Shown here: in pieces, positions 1-12,723 of the stretch | How positions within the stretch are numbered: the stretch's first letter is position 1 | Layout: the number at the start of each line of letters is the position of its first letter | Source of the DNA: Brachionus plicatilis | Taxonomy: Eukaryota > Rotifera > Eurotatoria > Ploima > Brachionidae | Length of the DNA stretch: 64,000 nt | Assembly: GCA_010279815.1 (NCBI GenBank) | Contig: QEOQ01000207.1 | Span: forward strand, 1,518,078-1,582,077 | Direction: 5' to 3' | Made by a program: the position numbers and the translations under genes | The notes under the pieces: model-generated | What the model was told of the DNA's origin: nothing | Seen by the model: only the letters and a program-made list of their open reading frames with translations | The model's database searches: none

Positions 1-745
1 CTCGATTTGCATTCCATTTCCGAAAGAGGCCACCGGCACTTTGTTTGACTTGTTCTCAGCTGAATTGCGCAACTCATGATTTTCGTCAATGTCCTCATGG
101 ATTTGATGCATAGTCCCGGGAGCTGCGAATCTTTCCAAAGAATGCATTTTGTTGTGCGAGACATAATGCTGTTTTTGAAGGCTTAAGTACTGGTGCATAT
201 CTTGATTTACATGTGTAACGTCATTAGGGTCGATTTCGGCCAGTGTGTTGTCCACATTTTCGAATTCTTTGTTGGCCTCCATCAGTTTTCTTTGCCTATA
301 AAACATTTTGTCTTCCTGGAGACTTGGAATGGCCGTGGCTTGTAGCATCTGAGGGTTAGGAGGGTTGTGGTTTGCCGGAGTCGAAAAATGGTTGATAAGA
401 TAATTTTGGCTGGGTCCTAGTCCATTGTACACAGTCATGTCGTGTTCATGCTCCTGCTTCTGGTTAAAAATTTGCTTTTGGTGTTGTTCCGAGTCCGATT
501 CATCGCAGCTTGAATCTGCTGAGGAGCTAAGCATCGAGTCATCGTCCAAAATGCCATCCAACCCACCCTGAGATATCAACTCTTTAATCTTGAAAAATTT
601 TAAATTTGCTTGATAAATTAAAAAAAATCAGTATGTTATCTCATTCTACTTCATTTTCCTGCTGTTTGTCATCTTCATGTTCACTCTCTTCTTCTAGGTA
701 GAGCGCGTTCGCATCAAAATTTATGCTACCAACTTGATTCTCCAT
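1..745 (-). CDS. Unrecognised acidic low-complexity protein, 5' part
   Basis: Two exons read on the minus strand. Exon 1 (745-650) starts MENQVGSINFDANALYL and is followed by an acidic stretch. A 61-nt intron (649-589, gt..ag) joins in phase to exon 2 (588 to the window edge), open for 196 codons. The peptide is hydrophilic: a Ser/Asp/Glu-rich block near residues 45-65, many Gln and His, then IPSLQEDKMFYRQRKLMEAN and ETLAEIDP-like charged text. There is no signal peptide, membrane segment or domain I know. Base composition of the exons is much less AT-rich than the flanks, which supports real coding sequence. The 3' end lies outside the window. It looks like a disordered cytoplasmic or nuclear protein, but I assign no function. 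It is divergent from AGGF1. Confidence 0.75.
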
Positions 746-1743
746 GTTACACAAAAAATACTAAATTTTTATAAAAACTCATTCAAATCTATTTAAAAAT
801 ATTTTATTTAATAATGCTTTTTATCTTGTTTTTAGATAAGTGTGATTTACAATCATAGCAACGAATTGGTTATCTAGTCAAGTTAGAAAAACATTTTAAA
901 TTTGGATTTTAGCAGAGCAACCGAGCTTAATTTGAATTCAATTGTAAATTTATTTGAACTAGTTTATACGTCCTATAGAAACCAAATTTATCGATTTAGA
1001 ACTACATGAGTAGAACGTTTCTTTATTTTGCTGATTTACCTGGTTGATTTATTTTAAACAAAATTCAAAATTTTGAATCAGTCAATAGTATATGTGAAAT
1101 AATTCTGAATTTTTGAATGTTGATTATAATGTGTCTTAGAAAAGTGGACTTAACTTTTATTCTAAAAATAAACAATAACATTAACCTATGAAATTTACCT
1201 GTGATTATTTTTCTAATATTATCTTCAGAATTAATTTATGAACACTTAGAAACCATTTTAAAAAAAAAAGCTGTTTTTCTATCAGTTAAAAGCTACTACT
1301 TGATGATTTTAAAAATATTGCTGAAAAGATACAAATTTTAATTTAATTTAAAAACAGAAATTATTTTTAAATTGGTCAAGTATTGAAATGGCTTTTGCAG
1401 ACTCGTTTTTAATTAATTTAACTAATTTAAAATTTTTAAGTACTTGAAAAATAAATATTAGTAAAGGGTGATAGATTTATTGAATCTTAATGAAAAACTA
1501 AGCGATTATTTTACATTATTTAGGTTATAATTAATTTCTGACCTTTTAGACTCAAATATCAAGATAATGTTATATTCACCGCACTAAATTTAACAATAAG
1601 TTTACAACTTTTTTTTTATACGCCTTTAATTTTTTTTAATTTTGGGGTAAAAAGTTCAATTATTTTTGTCATTTTTTTAAATTTTATAATTATTAGCTAT
1701 CTTTGGAAATAAAAATTATTTTCATTAAATAAAAAAATAAAAA
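746..1743. other. Intergenic region between divergent genes
   Basis: About 1 kb of AT-rich DNA between the divergent starts of the unrecognised acidic protein and AGGF1. It must hold both promoters, but I see no clear TATA box or other convincing element and no coding sequence. Confidence 0.5.
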
Positions 1744-3421
1744 ATGAATAAAAATAACAACTATTGTCAAACTGATGAAGAACTTGTGTATAATTACGCT
1801 TGGTCAAGTGATTATCATTTAAAAATCATGACCTCATCTTTTCATAGCCAAAAATTTAAGAATACTATCAGCATTTTGTGAATTATCATCTTTCACAAAA
1901 TCAACCCAGTTGCCAGACATCGAATGATGAGTCAAAAATGGAAGTATTAGACGCAGAATCTATCAAAAAAATTGCTGAAAGTACAATGGAAAATAGAGGT
2001 TTTTTGTATGATGACAGAAGCGGTCTTTACTTTGACGCCCAAAATGCTCTTTACTATGACCAAGTCAGTTTTAAAAATAAAATAAAATATATTTTAAATT
2101 TCAAATAACTTAAGAGTCAGCAGCTTTATTATGACATTGAGGGCGGAATCAGTTATAAATTCAAATTAATTTCTCAAACTAATTCTCACCATTTACGGTT
2201 TCATTCGAAAATTCCCAAAAATGAACTCTATCGTTTGCGGAAACTAATAGGCTCAGGCGAACTAGATAAAGAGGAATTGTCAGATGCAATGCAGAGTTCA
2301 GAAACCGAACCAGAAACTCATGACGCATCAAAATATCCTCCATGTATTAGAGCAATATTAATAGATTCGGGAAAGACAAATTTTGATCCTGGTTCTTTAT
2401 TTCTGGTTCCTTACACTGGAGGTTTAATCGGATCAGGCGATCAACCATCGAAATATGTATTACATTTTCCAGATGAGGATAAAATAGACAAAATTCATGC
2501 ATCGATAAGATTTGACAAGAGAAAAAAAAATTTTTTGATTAAAGGTATTCATATATCAGATTTGTTTAAAAAAAAACGCTAAGCTTTTAGATGAAAATAG
2601 CTCGAATGGAACTTGGCTTAATGAAAATAAATTGGAAACACAAATAGAAACTGAACTGCGGCATGGAGATAAATTATTGCTGGGCAAATCAGTAGCTCTT
2701 TTGGTGCATATACATGAAGGTTCCAATACTTGTATTAATTGTGAGCCTGGTGAGGTAATGCACAAATTACAACTCAAAAAAGAAAGTAGTATTGAAAATG
2801 AAAAAAAATTTTCCTATGATAGAGAAAATATAAGAAGAGAAAATGTTAAACTCATTAAATCCAAGTAAATATTTAAACTACTCAATATTTGAGGAAATAA
2901 AATCTATTGATATTTTGGCTTAATAAAGATATGGATTAAATTATGGCCAGGATAAAAAGTCGACTATTAGCGATGATTATATTGATCGAGCTAAACAAAG
3001 ACGAGATGAATTTGGCGTTGATTATTCACATATCGAAAAAATTGATGTGACACTCAAACAAACAGATGAAAAAGTCAAAAGTGAAATTGGTCTTAAACTA
3101 ATGTCAAAGATGGGTTGGAAGGAAGGCAAAGGACTCGGCAAAGAAGAAACTGGAATAACAGAGCCAGTAATTTAATTTAAAAATAATAAAATATTTTTTC
3201 AAAATTAATTAACAAAGATAAGTACTAAAATCAAATTAGACAAAAGTGGTATAGGATGTGCAACTAGCTCACAAATAGACTTGGAATCAGATGATAAAAT
3301 GAGAAAAAAATATTTAAAATGGAAAAAGACTAAAGAAAGGTTCGAGTCAATTAGACCAGCTGCTATTAATAGCAAAATATCAAATATTTTTAATGACGAT
3401 GATGAAAATGACGAGAATTAA
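1744..3421 (+). CDS. AGGF1: AGGF1-like protein (OCRE, FHA and G-patch domains)
   Basis: Six exons: 1744-1785, 1872-2063, 2121-2544, 2591-2864, 2929-3166, 3218-3421; introns 46-86 nt; 457 aa. Order of parts: an OCRE-type tyrosine repeat near residues 35-90 (GFLYDDRSGLYFDAQNALYY), an FHA domain near 120-240 (GGLIGSGDQPSKYVLHFP, DKIHASIRF, then DENSSNGTWLN across the exon 3/4 junction), and a G-patch near 340-385 (IGLKLMSKMGWKEGKGLGKE). This order is diagnostic of AGGF1, known in vertebrates as an angiogenic factor and also as a spliceosome-associated protein; OCRE and G-patch domains point to a splicing role. The N-terminus is much shorter than in human AGGF1 (714 aa), and the coiled coil is missing. 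The exon 1/2 join (donor after DEEL) is the least certain; other joins are supported by domain continuity. Confidence 0.9.
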
Positions 3422-6400
3422 TTTTTTTCAATTTTTAATATTTATTTTTTAAGTGTTCCAAATGTAAATAAATCTGAAAATAATTTCCATGCATTAAACA
3501 CTTAGCAATAAAAATTTTTAGTAAAATAAAGTATGAACAGAAAATCAAACAATTTAAATATTTCTATTCTAAAAGTAAATACTTATGATTTGCTTTGAAA
3601 CTTAAAGCGTATCCAAAATTTTTTGAGTCCAATTTCTTTTACCTTCTTAAACTTTATATTAAAATATTCATTAGTATAAAAATTCAGTTTTCTAATGCTG
3701 CGTAAATCATAGTTTTTATCTTGTATTATCCCTCTATGATATCAAATATCTCGGTTTTAAGTCTAAAAATTTTCATATAATTTTATTAAAAAATAATTTT
3801 AAATCTTTTTTAATTTTTCATTGAAAATTTTCAAAATATTAGAACTTATATTTAAATTATTTTTTAAATTTTCTTGAAAACGAAAATTAAACAATTACTT
3901 TCAAACTATACAATTGACTGAAAGTTGTATCTTTAATATTCATTTTCTTTCAATGTAACTAACTATAAGATTAATGTAAATAACTTAATTATAATTAAAT
4001 TTCATTTTCTATTTATTAGATTTGGTTAACACCAATTCTAGCGATGTGATTATAAAATTATGATAAAAATTTTTATAATAAAATTGAAAATATCAGAAAA
4101 TTAGGATAATAAAAATTTAATAAATTCTAATAAATTTTAAAGGAAGCAATTTTTTATTTGAATTTTTAAAAAAATTTTATTTATCCTTTGTCACTATTTG
4201 AACCAAATTGTACACAAAGAATTGAGATCTAAATTAGAAACCAGATTACGGAACTCTCATTTTTCATCAAAATTCATGGCATTATATTCTAAATTATCCA
4301 AATATAGTTATAATTCAAAAAAAAATTTTCGGTAATATTAATTGAAATAATTTTACAAAACATCCTTCTCTGGTTCAAAAAATTGCTCAAAATCAACTTA
4401 AACGTTTATCTGCTGATTTTTAGTTTTTTTAAGTAAAATCATGTTTAATTTATAATTTTAATACGATTTAGAAAATTTAATAGGAAAAATATCAGTTATG
4501 CAAATTTTGAAAAAAAAAATTTTATCAATTTTAGTTAAAGTTTTAGTAATTTGGTAAAATAAATTAATCGCCCAATTTCTTGTACGTTATCTTAAAAAAT
4601 GAGTATAACACACATAAACGCATATAGAAAAAATACATTTATATTGGATTTTTCTATCGTCATAAATATACAATATCTTGGAGAAATTTACAGCTTTTAA
4701 GATGTCTTTTTTGTGCATAATATTTCCAATCAAAAATAAATTAATTCAATGAAAATTAAAAAGAGAATAATTTGTATATAATTTATAAATCTGAACAAAT
4801 TTAAAATTAAATAAAAAAGTACGATATGAGGTAGAAGACACAATTGTTAAAAAAAAAGGCCAAACGCCGACATTTTCTCAAAATTAAATCGATTGTTTAT
4901 CAAACGAAAATTTTTGATTAATTAATGAAAAATTTAAAACTGCTGCGGTGATTTTTTTTCGATTGGCCTTCATTATAATGAGACATATGAAAAATTTAAA
5001 GTCATACCAAAAAATCCATTGTTTTTAAAAATTATAATTCAATTTTAAATAAAAAATTATCTTGAATTTTTATAAGAAATAAATAAGATAAACAAGTATT
5101 AATATAAGATGAACAAATAATCATAAACTTATGAAACTTATGTAAGAATGATAAACAAAATAGGACAACACCGTTATCAATTTTTAACAAACAGAGTTGT
5201 TGAATCATGGAATACCAAAAGAAGCGATATCAGCAAGGACAATAAATAGTTTCAAGGCACAAATCGATAAAGAAATATTCAAATTGAATTCATAAGGACT
5301 ACAATAGCCTTAATGGCTTAGCGCAAAATTTGCGCTGGTATAGAGCACTATGCTTCAGTAACTACTAATGCTACTAAGTCTATTTTTTTGTTTATTATTG
5401 TATTCAATTGTTCATTAAAGAAGTACAAGGTTTTCAATGAAAAAGTATCGAATTTGTTTCATTTTCTTTCTTTTATAAAAGGAAATATTTAAAAATCATT
5501 ATAAATGTACTTTAATTTCACCCTAAGTGTTTACATTTTTTTAAATTAAGACTCAAATTTATTACATTTAAATTTTTTTTTCTAGTTTTTGTGTATTGTT
5601 CTGGACCTCAAGCGCATACACTATACGATGAGAAAACGACATTAATGTTTTTGAATAAAAATTTCTTAAAAAATTATATTTATTTGAAAATTTTTTAAAA
5701 AGCTAAAGTGATTTATAGTTTTTCCTTTCTTTAATCACTTAATTTATTATTTAATAAATAAAAAATAAGAGTAGAAAAAATAAATCAAATTTTTTGGCAA
5801 TTTGATTTTTTTCACAATTTTTGAAATTTCTCTGTTTATATTTAATTACATCGAAACGATTAACTACTCAATTATTTAGTTATTTAAACTACTAATATAA
5901 AATACAATTTTCTAGTATCTTGTCAACATAAATATTTGTCATAAAAATTAACCACCGAATTTATGGATTAGTGAGGGAAGATTGATTGATTTTAAAATTG
6001 TATGTTAAATATAAATTGATTTAGACCCTTCCTCAAATAAATTACCAACAAGTCATTCCAAAAATGAATTTTTAGAAAAGTTCCAGAATAAATTTTTTAA
6101 ATTATAATCATTATTTTTTTCTAATAAATTATGCACATTTCAAAGAAGATCCCTCTTTTTTAGCTGTAATGAAATTTTAATTGAAATAGCGAAAAAAAAC
6201 TAAAAATAATTCTAAAAGTAAAAATTTTTTTAAATATTAATAGTTTTGAATCATTATGTTGTCATTTAATACATTTTGATAAATAAAGCTTTCAATTCAA
6301 TAATCAACGGAATAGAAAGATAAAGTCGGAGTTTTGAATAAAACAATAAAAATATAATGTCTACCCTTTTATTTTTTCAAAAAAAAATGAGCTCGTATTG

Positions 6401-6537
6401 ACATCGAACATTTTTTAATTAATAATTTATTGATGAATTCAAAAATTAATTAAAAAAAAAAATTTTGATTTTTTTGTTAAAACGAAAAAAAAATAATTGA
6501 TGAGATTAAAAAAATTTTCTTATTAAAAAAAGTTAAA
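3422..6537. other. Gene-free AT-rich region
   Basis: About 3.1 kb with no gene. The only recognisable item is a decayed LINE 3' end near 5160-5300. The rest is A/T homopolymer-rich sequence with scattered stops in all frames. Confidence 0.6.
5160..5400 (+). mobile_element. Decayed 3' end of a non-LTR retrotransposon
   Basis: 5172-5213 translates as RYQFLTNRVVESWN, the conserved C-terminal block found downstream of reverse transcriptase in Jockey/CR1/L2-type LINEs (F.NRVV..WN.LP). The family match continues as PKEAISARTINSFKAQID in a shifted frame from 5215, ending at a stop at 5293-5295, so the copy carries a frameshift near 5214. A 3' tail with a hairpin (GCGCAAAATTTGCGC) follows near 5321-5335. 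Nothing of the upstream reverse transcriptase remains, as expected for a 5'-truncated copy. The clade cannot be told from this fragment. Confidence 0.65.
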
Positions 6538-7323
6538 TCAATAACCGTAAAAAAGAAAGTCTTTAATTTTTCTAGTAAGAATTTTTAATTTATTAAATTT
6601 TTTGCTGACCACATTTTCGTAAAATTTGACGAAATTTTCTTTTAGTTTTCTATTCGAATCAATACTGCCATAATTGCTCATATAATCAAAATCATTTTGC
6701 GCCTGAACCAATTTCCCCAATATAGATCCCAAATCTTCTGCTGAGTAGTCATCTTGTTCAATCGAAGAATCATAAAACGCGTATTGATTAATTAATCTGT
6801 AAATTTCTTGAGCGTTTAGATTAAAATTTTTTACCAAATCTCCAACCAAGTATCGCGTTTTCATATAATACCTATTAAATTTTTCATCATGATCATACGA
6901 GCTCCATGGATCATATTCGTTGGAAAAATAATCCGATTGGGATTCATAGCTAAAATCAGTAAGGCTTGGCTTCATTGACCAAAATTTACCAATTTGAATG
7001 ACAGGTAGTTTATATTCTTTAATTTTGTTATCTTTTGTAGTCGACAATAAATTTAGAAGAGAACTCAATTTGATTTGTGTGTGATTTTGGCTTAATTGCT
7101 GACCAGATTTGTTCAGAGGCTCATCTATTGGCATTTGGACAGTTTTATTAGCTTGGGAAGACAAATAGTCTAATTCAGCAATAATAAACCCATTTAAACT
7201 GGCATTGACTGATGCATTTTTTTGATCATTTAAAGAGATATTTTTTGACACTGGCGAACAGACTATAATGTTAAATGTAAACCAAAAAAATATCACTAAG
7301 CTCATCTTTGGATAAAGTAACAT
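6538..7323 (-). CDS. Orphan secreted protein
   Basis: Single-exon frame of 261 aa. I chose the ATG at 7323 because it puts a clean signal peptide at the N-terminus (MLLYPKMSLVIFFWFTFNII, then VCSP), although the frame is open slightly further upstream without an ATG. The mature part is polar, with five N-x-S/T sites in the first 75 residues, a Tyr/Asp/Ser-rich centre (about residues 115-150) and a basic, probably helical C-terminus. Only one cysteine lies outside the signal, so it is not a disulfide-rich toxin type. No further membrane segment is visible. I do not recognise a family. It lies 96 bp downstream of TRMT5 on the same strand. Confidence 0.75.
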   Translation of the reverse strand: MLLYPKMSLVIFFWFTFNIIVCSPVSKNISLNDQKNASVNASLNGFIIAELDYLSSQANKTVQMPIDEPLNKSGQQLSQNHTQIKLSSLLNLLSTTKDNKIKEYKLPVIQIGKFWSMKPSLTDFSYESQSDYFSNEYDPWSSYDHDEKFNRYYMKTRYLVGDLVKNFNLNAQEIYRLINQYAFYDSSIEQDDYSAEDLGSILGKLVQAQNDFDYMSNYGSIDSNRKLKENFVKFYENVVSKKFNKLKILTRKIKDFLFYGY

Positions 7324-7419
7324 GATGCACAAAGTGTATCAAAATTTATAGGTAAAAAACAAAAATGGTTAAATGAGAATTAATTTATTATCAAAATGTA
7401 TTAATTAAATTGTAACAAA

Positions 7420-10400
7420 TTAGTCAATTTTTTGAACTTTTATCTCTCTATTCACATCAGCATCTTCAACAGCTTTATTTTTTGGATTCAGTTCGCCATT
7501 TGTGAAAAAAATCTTAAAGCCAATCTGAAACATAGTGCAGTACATGTCTTTATTCGGTGCTACTTTTCTCACATATTTTGAATGAATTTTAAGTTCAGGC
7601 TGCTGATAAATTTCATGTCTTATTCTTTCTTGTATTTTGACCAATTCTGTCTTATCTCCTTTGCAAAAATGATAGCAAAATACATGCAATTTAAAGTTTT
7701 CAATTAAATCAGGTTTTAAAGCCTTTTTTATTCTATCTATTTCATCAGGTTTATATAAATTGGTGAAAGAGTCCAAAAATTCAACTGACATGGCTGGCAA
7801 ATTCATGAGGGCATAACATTTTGATCTGGAAAAATCGAACTCATTTGCTTGTCGATAATTTAACAGCTCAATTAAATGGTACTTAAACTTGGTTCGAATA
7901 AAGTCACGTCCATCTAAATTAAATGCCATAAAAAATTCATTTGGATCAAATTTTAGTTCTTCACAAGTTAAAACCAAATCAGGAATTTTAGATCGTTTAA
8001 CAAGAGTTTTCCTTGTTTCCAAATCTTTTAGCTTTGTTTTCGATTTATTGTTATTTTTATAATTTTCAAGCAAATATTTATAGCTGTGTGGGTTCAAGTC
8101 ATTTGATAAGCAGGCAGCTATTTTTTTGTTTGTTGCTGCTGGTATTGAGAATGGACCAACTCCGGCGAATACATCGTACACAACATCATCAGAATTGAGA
8201 AGATTTACAACCCGTTCATGTTCTGTGCCAAGCCGAGGATTCCAATAAACATGAGCAAAATCGAATTTAAACTCACAACCATTTTCTTTGCATTGTACCT
8301 GAGAGCTTTTTTCTCCTGCCAATATTTCAAATTTAAAATTTCTGTATGTATTGTCTATTTCGTTTATTTTATTGACAACTGTTCTTATATGGTTTACTTT
8401 GTCTAACAAAACTTCTCCTTAAATAAAATCTAAATTTAATTTAAAAATATTAAACATTAACATTTAAAATATTCTTATAATAACGTAATTATCCGAATTT
8501 AGTTACATGACAATAAAAAATGAACACTTATTTTAAAAAGAGCAATGTTCAATTAATATGACATGTCTAAAAAAAGGAATAAGTTAAATTTTGTTAAAAA
8601 ATACATCCGGTTTTATTAACTTTCGGATTTAAAATATAATTAAATTTTCATTTTTAATTGAATTTCATAAAAGCTGAAACTATTTTTAATAAATTTTAAA
8701 TTTATTCACATATAATAGCATGTCATTAATGAATTTTTATTTTTTTTAAAATACTGCTCAATTTTGAATAACATGTCACTAAAATAGAGTACTCTATTTT
8801 AAAAGTCAATAAATTCACAAAATTAAGCTAATTTAATTTTTGGTCTTAATTTAGGTTCACTAATAACTTTGGTGGTTATTGCTGTTATGAGAAAAATTTC
8901 ATGTAAAATAAAATTGGAAAAAAACTGTAAGTATTAATTCAAATAAATGAGAGTTGAAAAATTTAAATAACTTATTCTAAAATTTACTATGAATTTACAT
9001 GGCTTTTGTAAAAAATATGCTTTAACCTAAATTTAAATTTCGTTTTTAGATTCTTTATTTTATATCTTAAATTTTTTTCCAATTTTCATTTTAAAATAGA
9101 AGATTTTTGATCATACCTAAAAAATGGATCCGGATTTCTGGTGCCTAAAGTACGGATTATTTTTACGGATTTTAGTTAGAACTAAAACACGGATCCGGAT
9201 CGAATTTCTAAAAGAATTTTCAATGAAAATTTTTATTTAATTTATACTTAGCTTCAACAAGATATCATTAATTATTTATTTATCTTTACAGCTGATTCTT
9301 TTAAAATCTTATGGGCCAATTTGGATAGAAATTCAAATAATAAAGATATTAAAATTAACTCTAATAACTTTTAATAATTTACTTCTAGGATTAAAAACAG
9401 TCTGATTCTGAATAAAAGTTTTGTTTCTCTTTAATTGAAAATAAAAAATCAAGATAAAACAAAAAAATATATATTTTATTTCATATTTCTCAATTAAAAA
9501 CTCTTGCTAATAGAAAGGATATTTTCCAGAATCTGGTATTTTAATATGTCTATCTCATTTGGCAATACATTAATAGAATCCCCAGGATCTTAAAGTGGCT
9601 ATACTCAAAAATTTAGGTTTTTTTAGGGACTGTTATAAAATGTTTAAAAATAACATCTTTTTCATTTAGAATTTGTATCCAAATTTTATATAAGAAAAAA
9701 ATATAACTAAAGATTTACGTAAGTTAATACTCTCTTTGCATGAGTTCATCAATTTCTTTTTTATTTTTCAAAATTTGTATCAATAAATTTTTGTAATTTT
9801 TTAAGAAATTTTTTTTAATCCGGATCCGTTCTTTAGCACTCGAATCTCCAAAATTGTTTTATTTTAAATAATTTAAAAAAAAGCCAAAAAACTGGAGACC
9901 AAGGTAAACCGAGGAACAAAAGGCGGGAAAAAGAGAAAAAATAACTAAAATAATAACTTTTTAATTTAAAAATATACTTCTTTAGTATTGTTTTATCTAT
10001 TTCGAATAATATTTAAAAAATTAATTCAAAAAATAAATTTTTTATCGGACTCTTTTTTCCAAATTTTTTATTTTAGCCCTGCATCATAATTTAGGATTGA
10101 ATTTTTTTTTAATTAAAAATAATATTTTGAGGGGCTAAAAAAAAAAATTTACACCCAGGGTTCCAAAAAAAGCAAACCCTTTAAAAAGTTGTTGTTCTTT
10201 AAGACTCAAAATCTCAAAGACAAAACTTAAATATACTAAAAAAGTATATATATTCTGAAAGAGCATAAAATTCTCTAAATGATAATGTAATTTAAATAAA
10301 AAAAAAGGTTGTGGCGGTTTTTGTTGGCTTAAACAAGGAAAAAAATGTGTTTTTTCTGGTTTAAATCGTATCACCTCCGAAGGATCAATTATGACCCAAC

Positions 10401-11610
10401 TTTTTTTTTTTGTTAAAAAAACCTAGACAAAATCTGAACAAATCTATGGTTTTACTTTTACTTTATTGCTTTATTTTTCCTAAAAAATCTCTTCAAATCA
10501 TAATTGTAAGTTTTTTGAATTTTAACGCCGCGTCAAAAGTTCGTTCACATGAAAAGTACATTTTTATGCACACCTAACAAGGGTTCCGATTTTTACATGG
10601 GGTCAATGGTCGCTTATGCCTACACTAAAACCTTAGAATAAAAATTTATCTCACGTACGATCTCGCAAGGGTTTATGGTAACCCAACTTAAAAACAAGTG
10701 AATTTCGGATAAAAAGATCTTAACTGCAAAATAATTCCAGAGCTATAATTTTTTAAAAAAATCAAAATCTTTTTCAAAGATTTGAGTATATTTTGTTAAT
10801 TTTAAAAAAAAAATTTGTTTAATAGAATGTTTCAAAATTCAACATTTAAAAATTTAAAACAGCTTTATTTTCTTAGAAAAAATGTTAGTTGGTATTAAAA
10901 TAATAATAACTCGATTAAAAAAAAAGATTTTCTTTTATATGATATTATTATTTTAAAAATAGAATATCAAATTTCCATTTTTATTATACAAAGTAGAATA
11001 AGTTATAGAATTTTTAAATTGAATTTTACTTACCTATAATATTCTTATAGTCCAAAACTTGATCTCTTAAGTTAAAATGAGCAATATGGCCAATAATGCT
11101 GTATCCTTTCACATTGACATTTTCATTAATAATATCATCTGGAATAATTGCCTTCATTATATCGTCAAATTTGAGATCCTTATAATCAATTTTTATTTGC
11201 AAATCCTGAATTAAATCAGACAATTTTTCATTATCTTTTTGAGTTAACTTGGAAACTTCTTGTATAATTTCAGGTTCTAATTTTTCCAACTGAAATTTTT
11301 CTGGATCCAAGATAACAAATTTGTGAGTGGAATGTAAAGGATCTTCGGCACAAAGATCTTGATATTTTTTTAGATTAACTGTATCGAAGATGTAATTTTT
11401 AAAAATTTTTTTAAAATCTATGAAATCATTTTTTTTAACTTTAATTGCCGGAACTGTCAGCTCTAAATTGAACATTTCCCGTTTTAGCTGCTTCATACCT
11501 TTAAGGCTAGGATCAAAGTTCAGCTTCATTTTTTCTCGTACTAAATCGCTTGGAACCTTCAATTGATTTTTTTTAAACAGATTTTTTATCAATGGAGAAA
11601 CAACAAACAT
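7420..11610 (-). CDS. TRMT5: tRNA (guanine37-N1)-methyltransferase Trm5
   Basis: Two exons, 11610-11034 and 8417-7420, joined in phase 1 (donor gtaagt, acceptor ttaag); 524 aa, close to human TRMT5 (509). The join rebuilds the conserved run GHIAHFNLRDQVLDYKNIIG followed by EVLLDKVNHIRTVVNKI. The enzyme methylates N1 of G37 in tRNAs using S-adenosylmethionine, preventing +1 frameshifting; animal forms act in mitochondria and the cytosol/nucleus. Motifs: VYWNPRLGTEHERV, the SAM-binding loop DVFAGVGPFSIPAA (about residues 274-287), NDLNPHS, NLDGRDF, and the NLPAMS active-site motif (about 398-403). The N-terminus (MFVVSPLIKNLFKK) is basic and hydrophobic, compatible with mitochondrial import. 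The start is ATG 11610. The 2616-nt intron is about 50 times the local norm. Confidence 0.95.
8418..11033. other. Long TRMT5 intron with repeat debris
   Basis: This intron splits TRMT5 after the N-terminal domain. It carries no second gene that I can support. It holds a degenerate inverted-repeat pair (around 9125-9210 and 9816-9850) and, at 10135-10690, locally less AT-rich sequence with loosely repeated phrases such as AGGGTTCC and ATGACCCAACTT / GTAACCCAACTT. Such an expanded intron in a genome of about 50-nt introns is best explained by transposon insertion. Confidence 0.6.
9125..9850. repeat. Degenerate inverted repeats, possible decayed DNA transposon
   Basis: The left part holds ATGGATCCGGATT, then CTGGTGCCTAAAGTACGGAT, and a second ACGGATCCGGAT at about 9189-9200. 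The right part, read on the minus strand from 9850, gives GAGATTCGAGTGCTAAAGAA then CGGATCCGGATT. The arms match by eye over about 26 bases at roughly three quarters identity. No transposase is visible between them. A non-autonomous element with eroded terminal repeats is likely, but boundaries and target-site duplications are not clear. Confidence 0.4.
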
Positions 11611-11763
11611 CAACAAAGCTACACAAAAACTTAGTAAAAAATTGAATATTTTTTAACTGGCAATTAACTACCAGATTTTACAATAACCAATATTTGAATT
11701 TAATTTTAATTATTTATTTAAATTTTGGCTACAAAATAATTTCTCTTTATTTCAATAAAATAC

Positions 11764-12723
11764 TTAAGCAACTTTTTTTATAAAAGGTGAATTTCTGAAT
11801 TGAGAATGATGCAAATAGTAAAGTAGATTTTCTTCCAATTTATCGAGCGATTTTGTCGTAAGAACCAAAGTATTGTGCTTGAGCATACTGTAAACATTTA
11901 AGCCGTATGTTGGCATCAAAGTCAGACCTTTTATTTTAGAGCAAGCTGCTGTTATATTGAAGGGCATCATGTCCGTACTTGAAAAATATTTAAACCAAAT
12001 CACTTTTTAAAAATTTTTTTTTAAAATTACTCATCTACAAAAAGTACTGAGGGTCCCCAAAATCTTTCGTTTATTAATTGTTCCATATACTTGAATATTT
12101 TAATAGTAAAATAATCTAGAATCCTATTCATTATTTACTTGAAAATTTTCTGTTGGTATATCCAAGGAATCGACAATGTGTAAATCATTCTTATTGATAA
12201 TATTTGGTTATTTAGTTCAAAAGTCAAAAATAAAGTGATTACTTGATGGAACTTAACTGTTAACGCAGTTGTTAATCCAGCAATTCGTTGATAAAATCCT
12301 TCCATGAAGAAATACGATTTTGGACCTCTTGGACCATGAGCAACACCACCGTGCATCCATTGTGGCGAAAGTCTGCTTCCATGCCTAGCTTTACCCAAAC
12401 CTTTTTGTTGCCACGGTTTTTTGTTTCGACCCGGCATCTCAGCTCTTGTTGGCACCCATCGATAGTCCTTGAAAAAATTCGAATAAAATATTTTAAATTT
12501 CTATTTGATTTACTATTTTTTTATATTGATGTTGCCAATAAACATTTTTGGCCAATATGTCCAGTCGAGGCGACACGGCAAATATTTTCGGATGCAAATC
12601 AACAAGGCCCACTTTTTTATCTTCTACTTGAGCAAGAGTTTCGACCCATGACTGCACGGGTTTTTGCAATGGACTTAATTTCCACAAATTTCTACTTGTC
12701 ATTAAGGGCAATGTTGATGCCAT
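11764..12723 (-). CDS. MRPL4: Mitochondrial large-subunit ribosomal protein uL4m
   Basis: Five exons on the minus strand: 12723-12514, 12467-12243, 12189-12139, 12089-12031, 11977-11764; 252 aa; introns 46-53 nt, all phases consistent. The order matches animal MRPL4: [20 protein letters not shown], then [51 protein letters not shown], then [17 protein letters not shown] and [20 protein letters not shown]. The glycine/arginine-rich GKARHG.....GG.AHGPRGP loop that reaches into rRNA is intact. The mitochondrial rather than cytosolic form is indicated by PRLDIL and the short, non-cytosolic C-terminus. It lies 153 bp upstream of TRMT5 on the same strand and divergent from EFTUD2. Confidence 0.95.

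Noticed and set aside
10135..10374. 79-codon minus-strand frame in the TRMT5 intron
   Set aside because: Phe/Leu/Gln-rich chance frame in repeat-like sequence within an intron.
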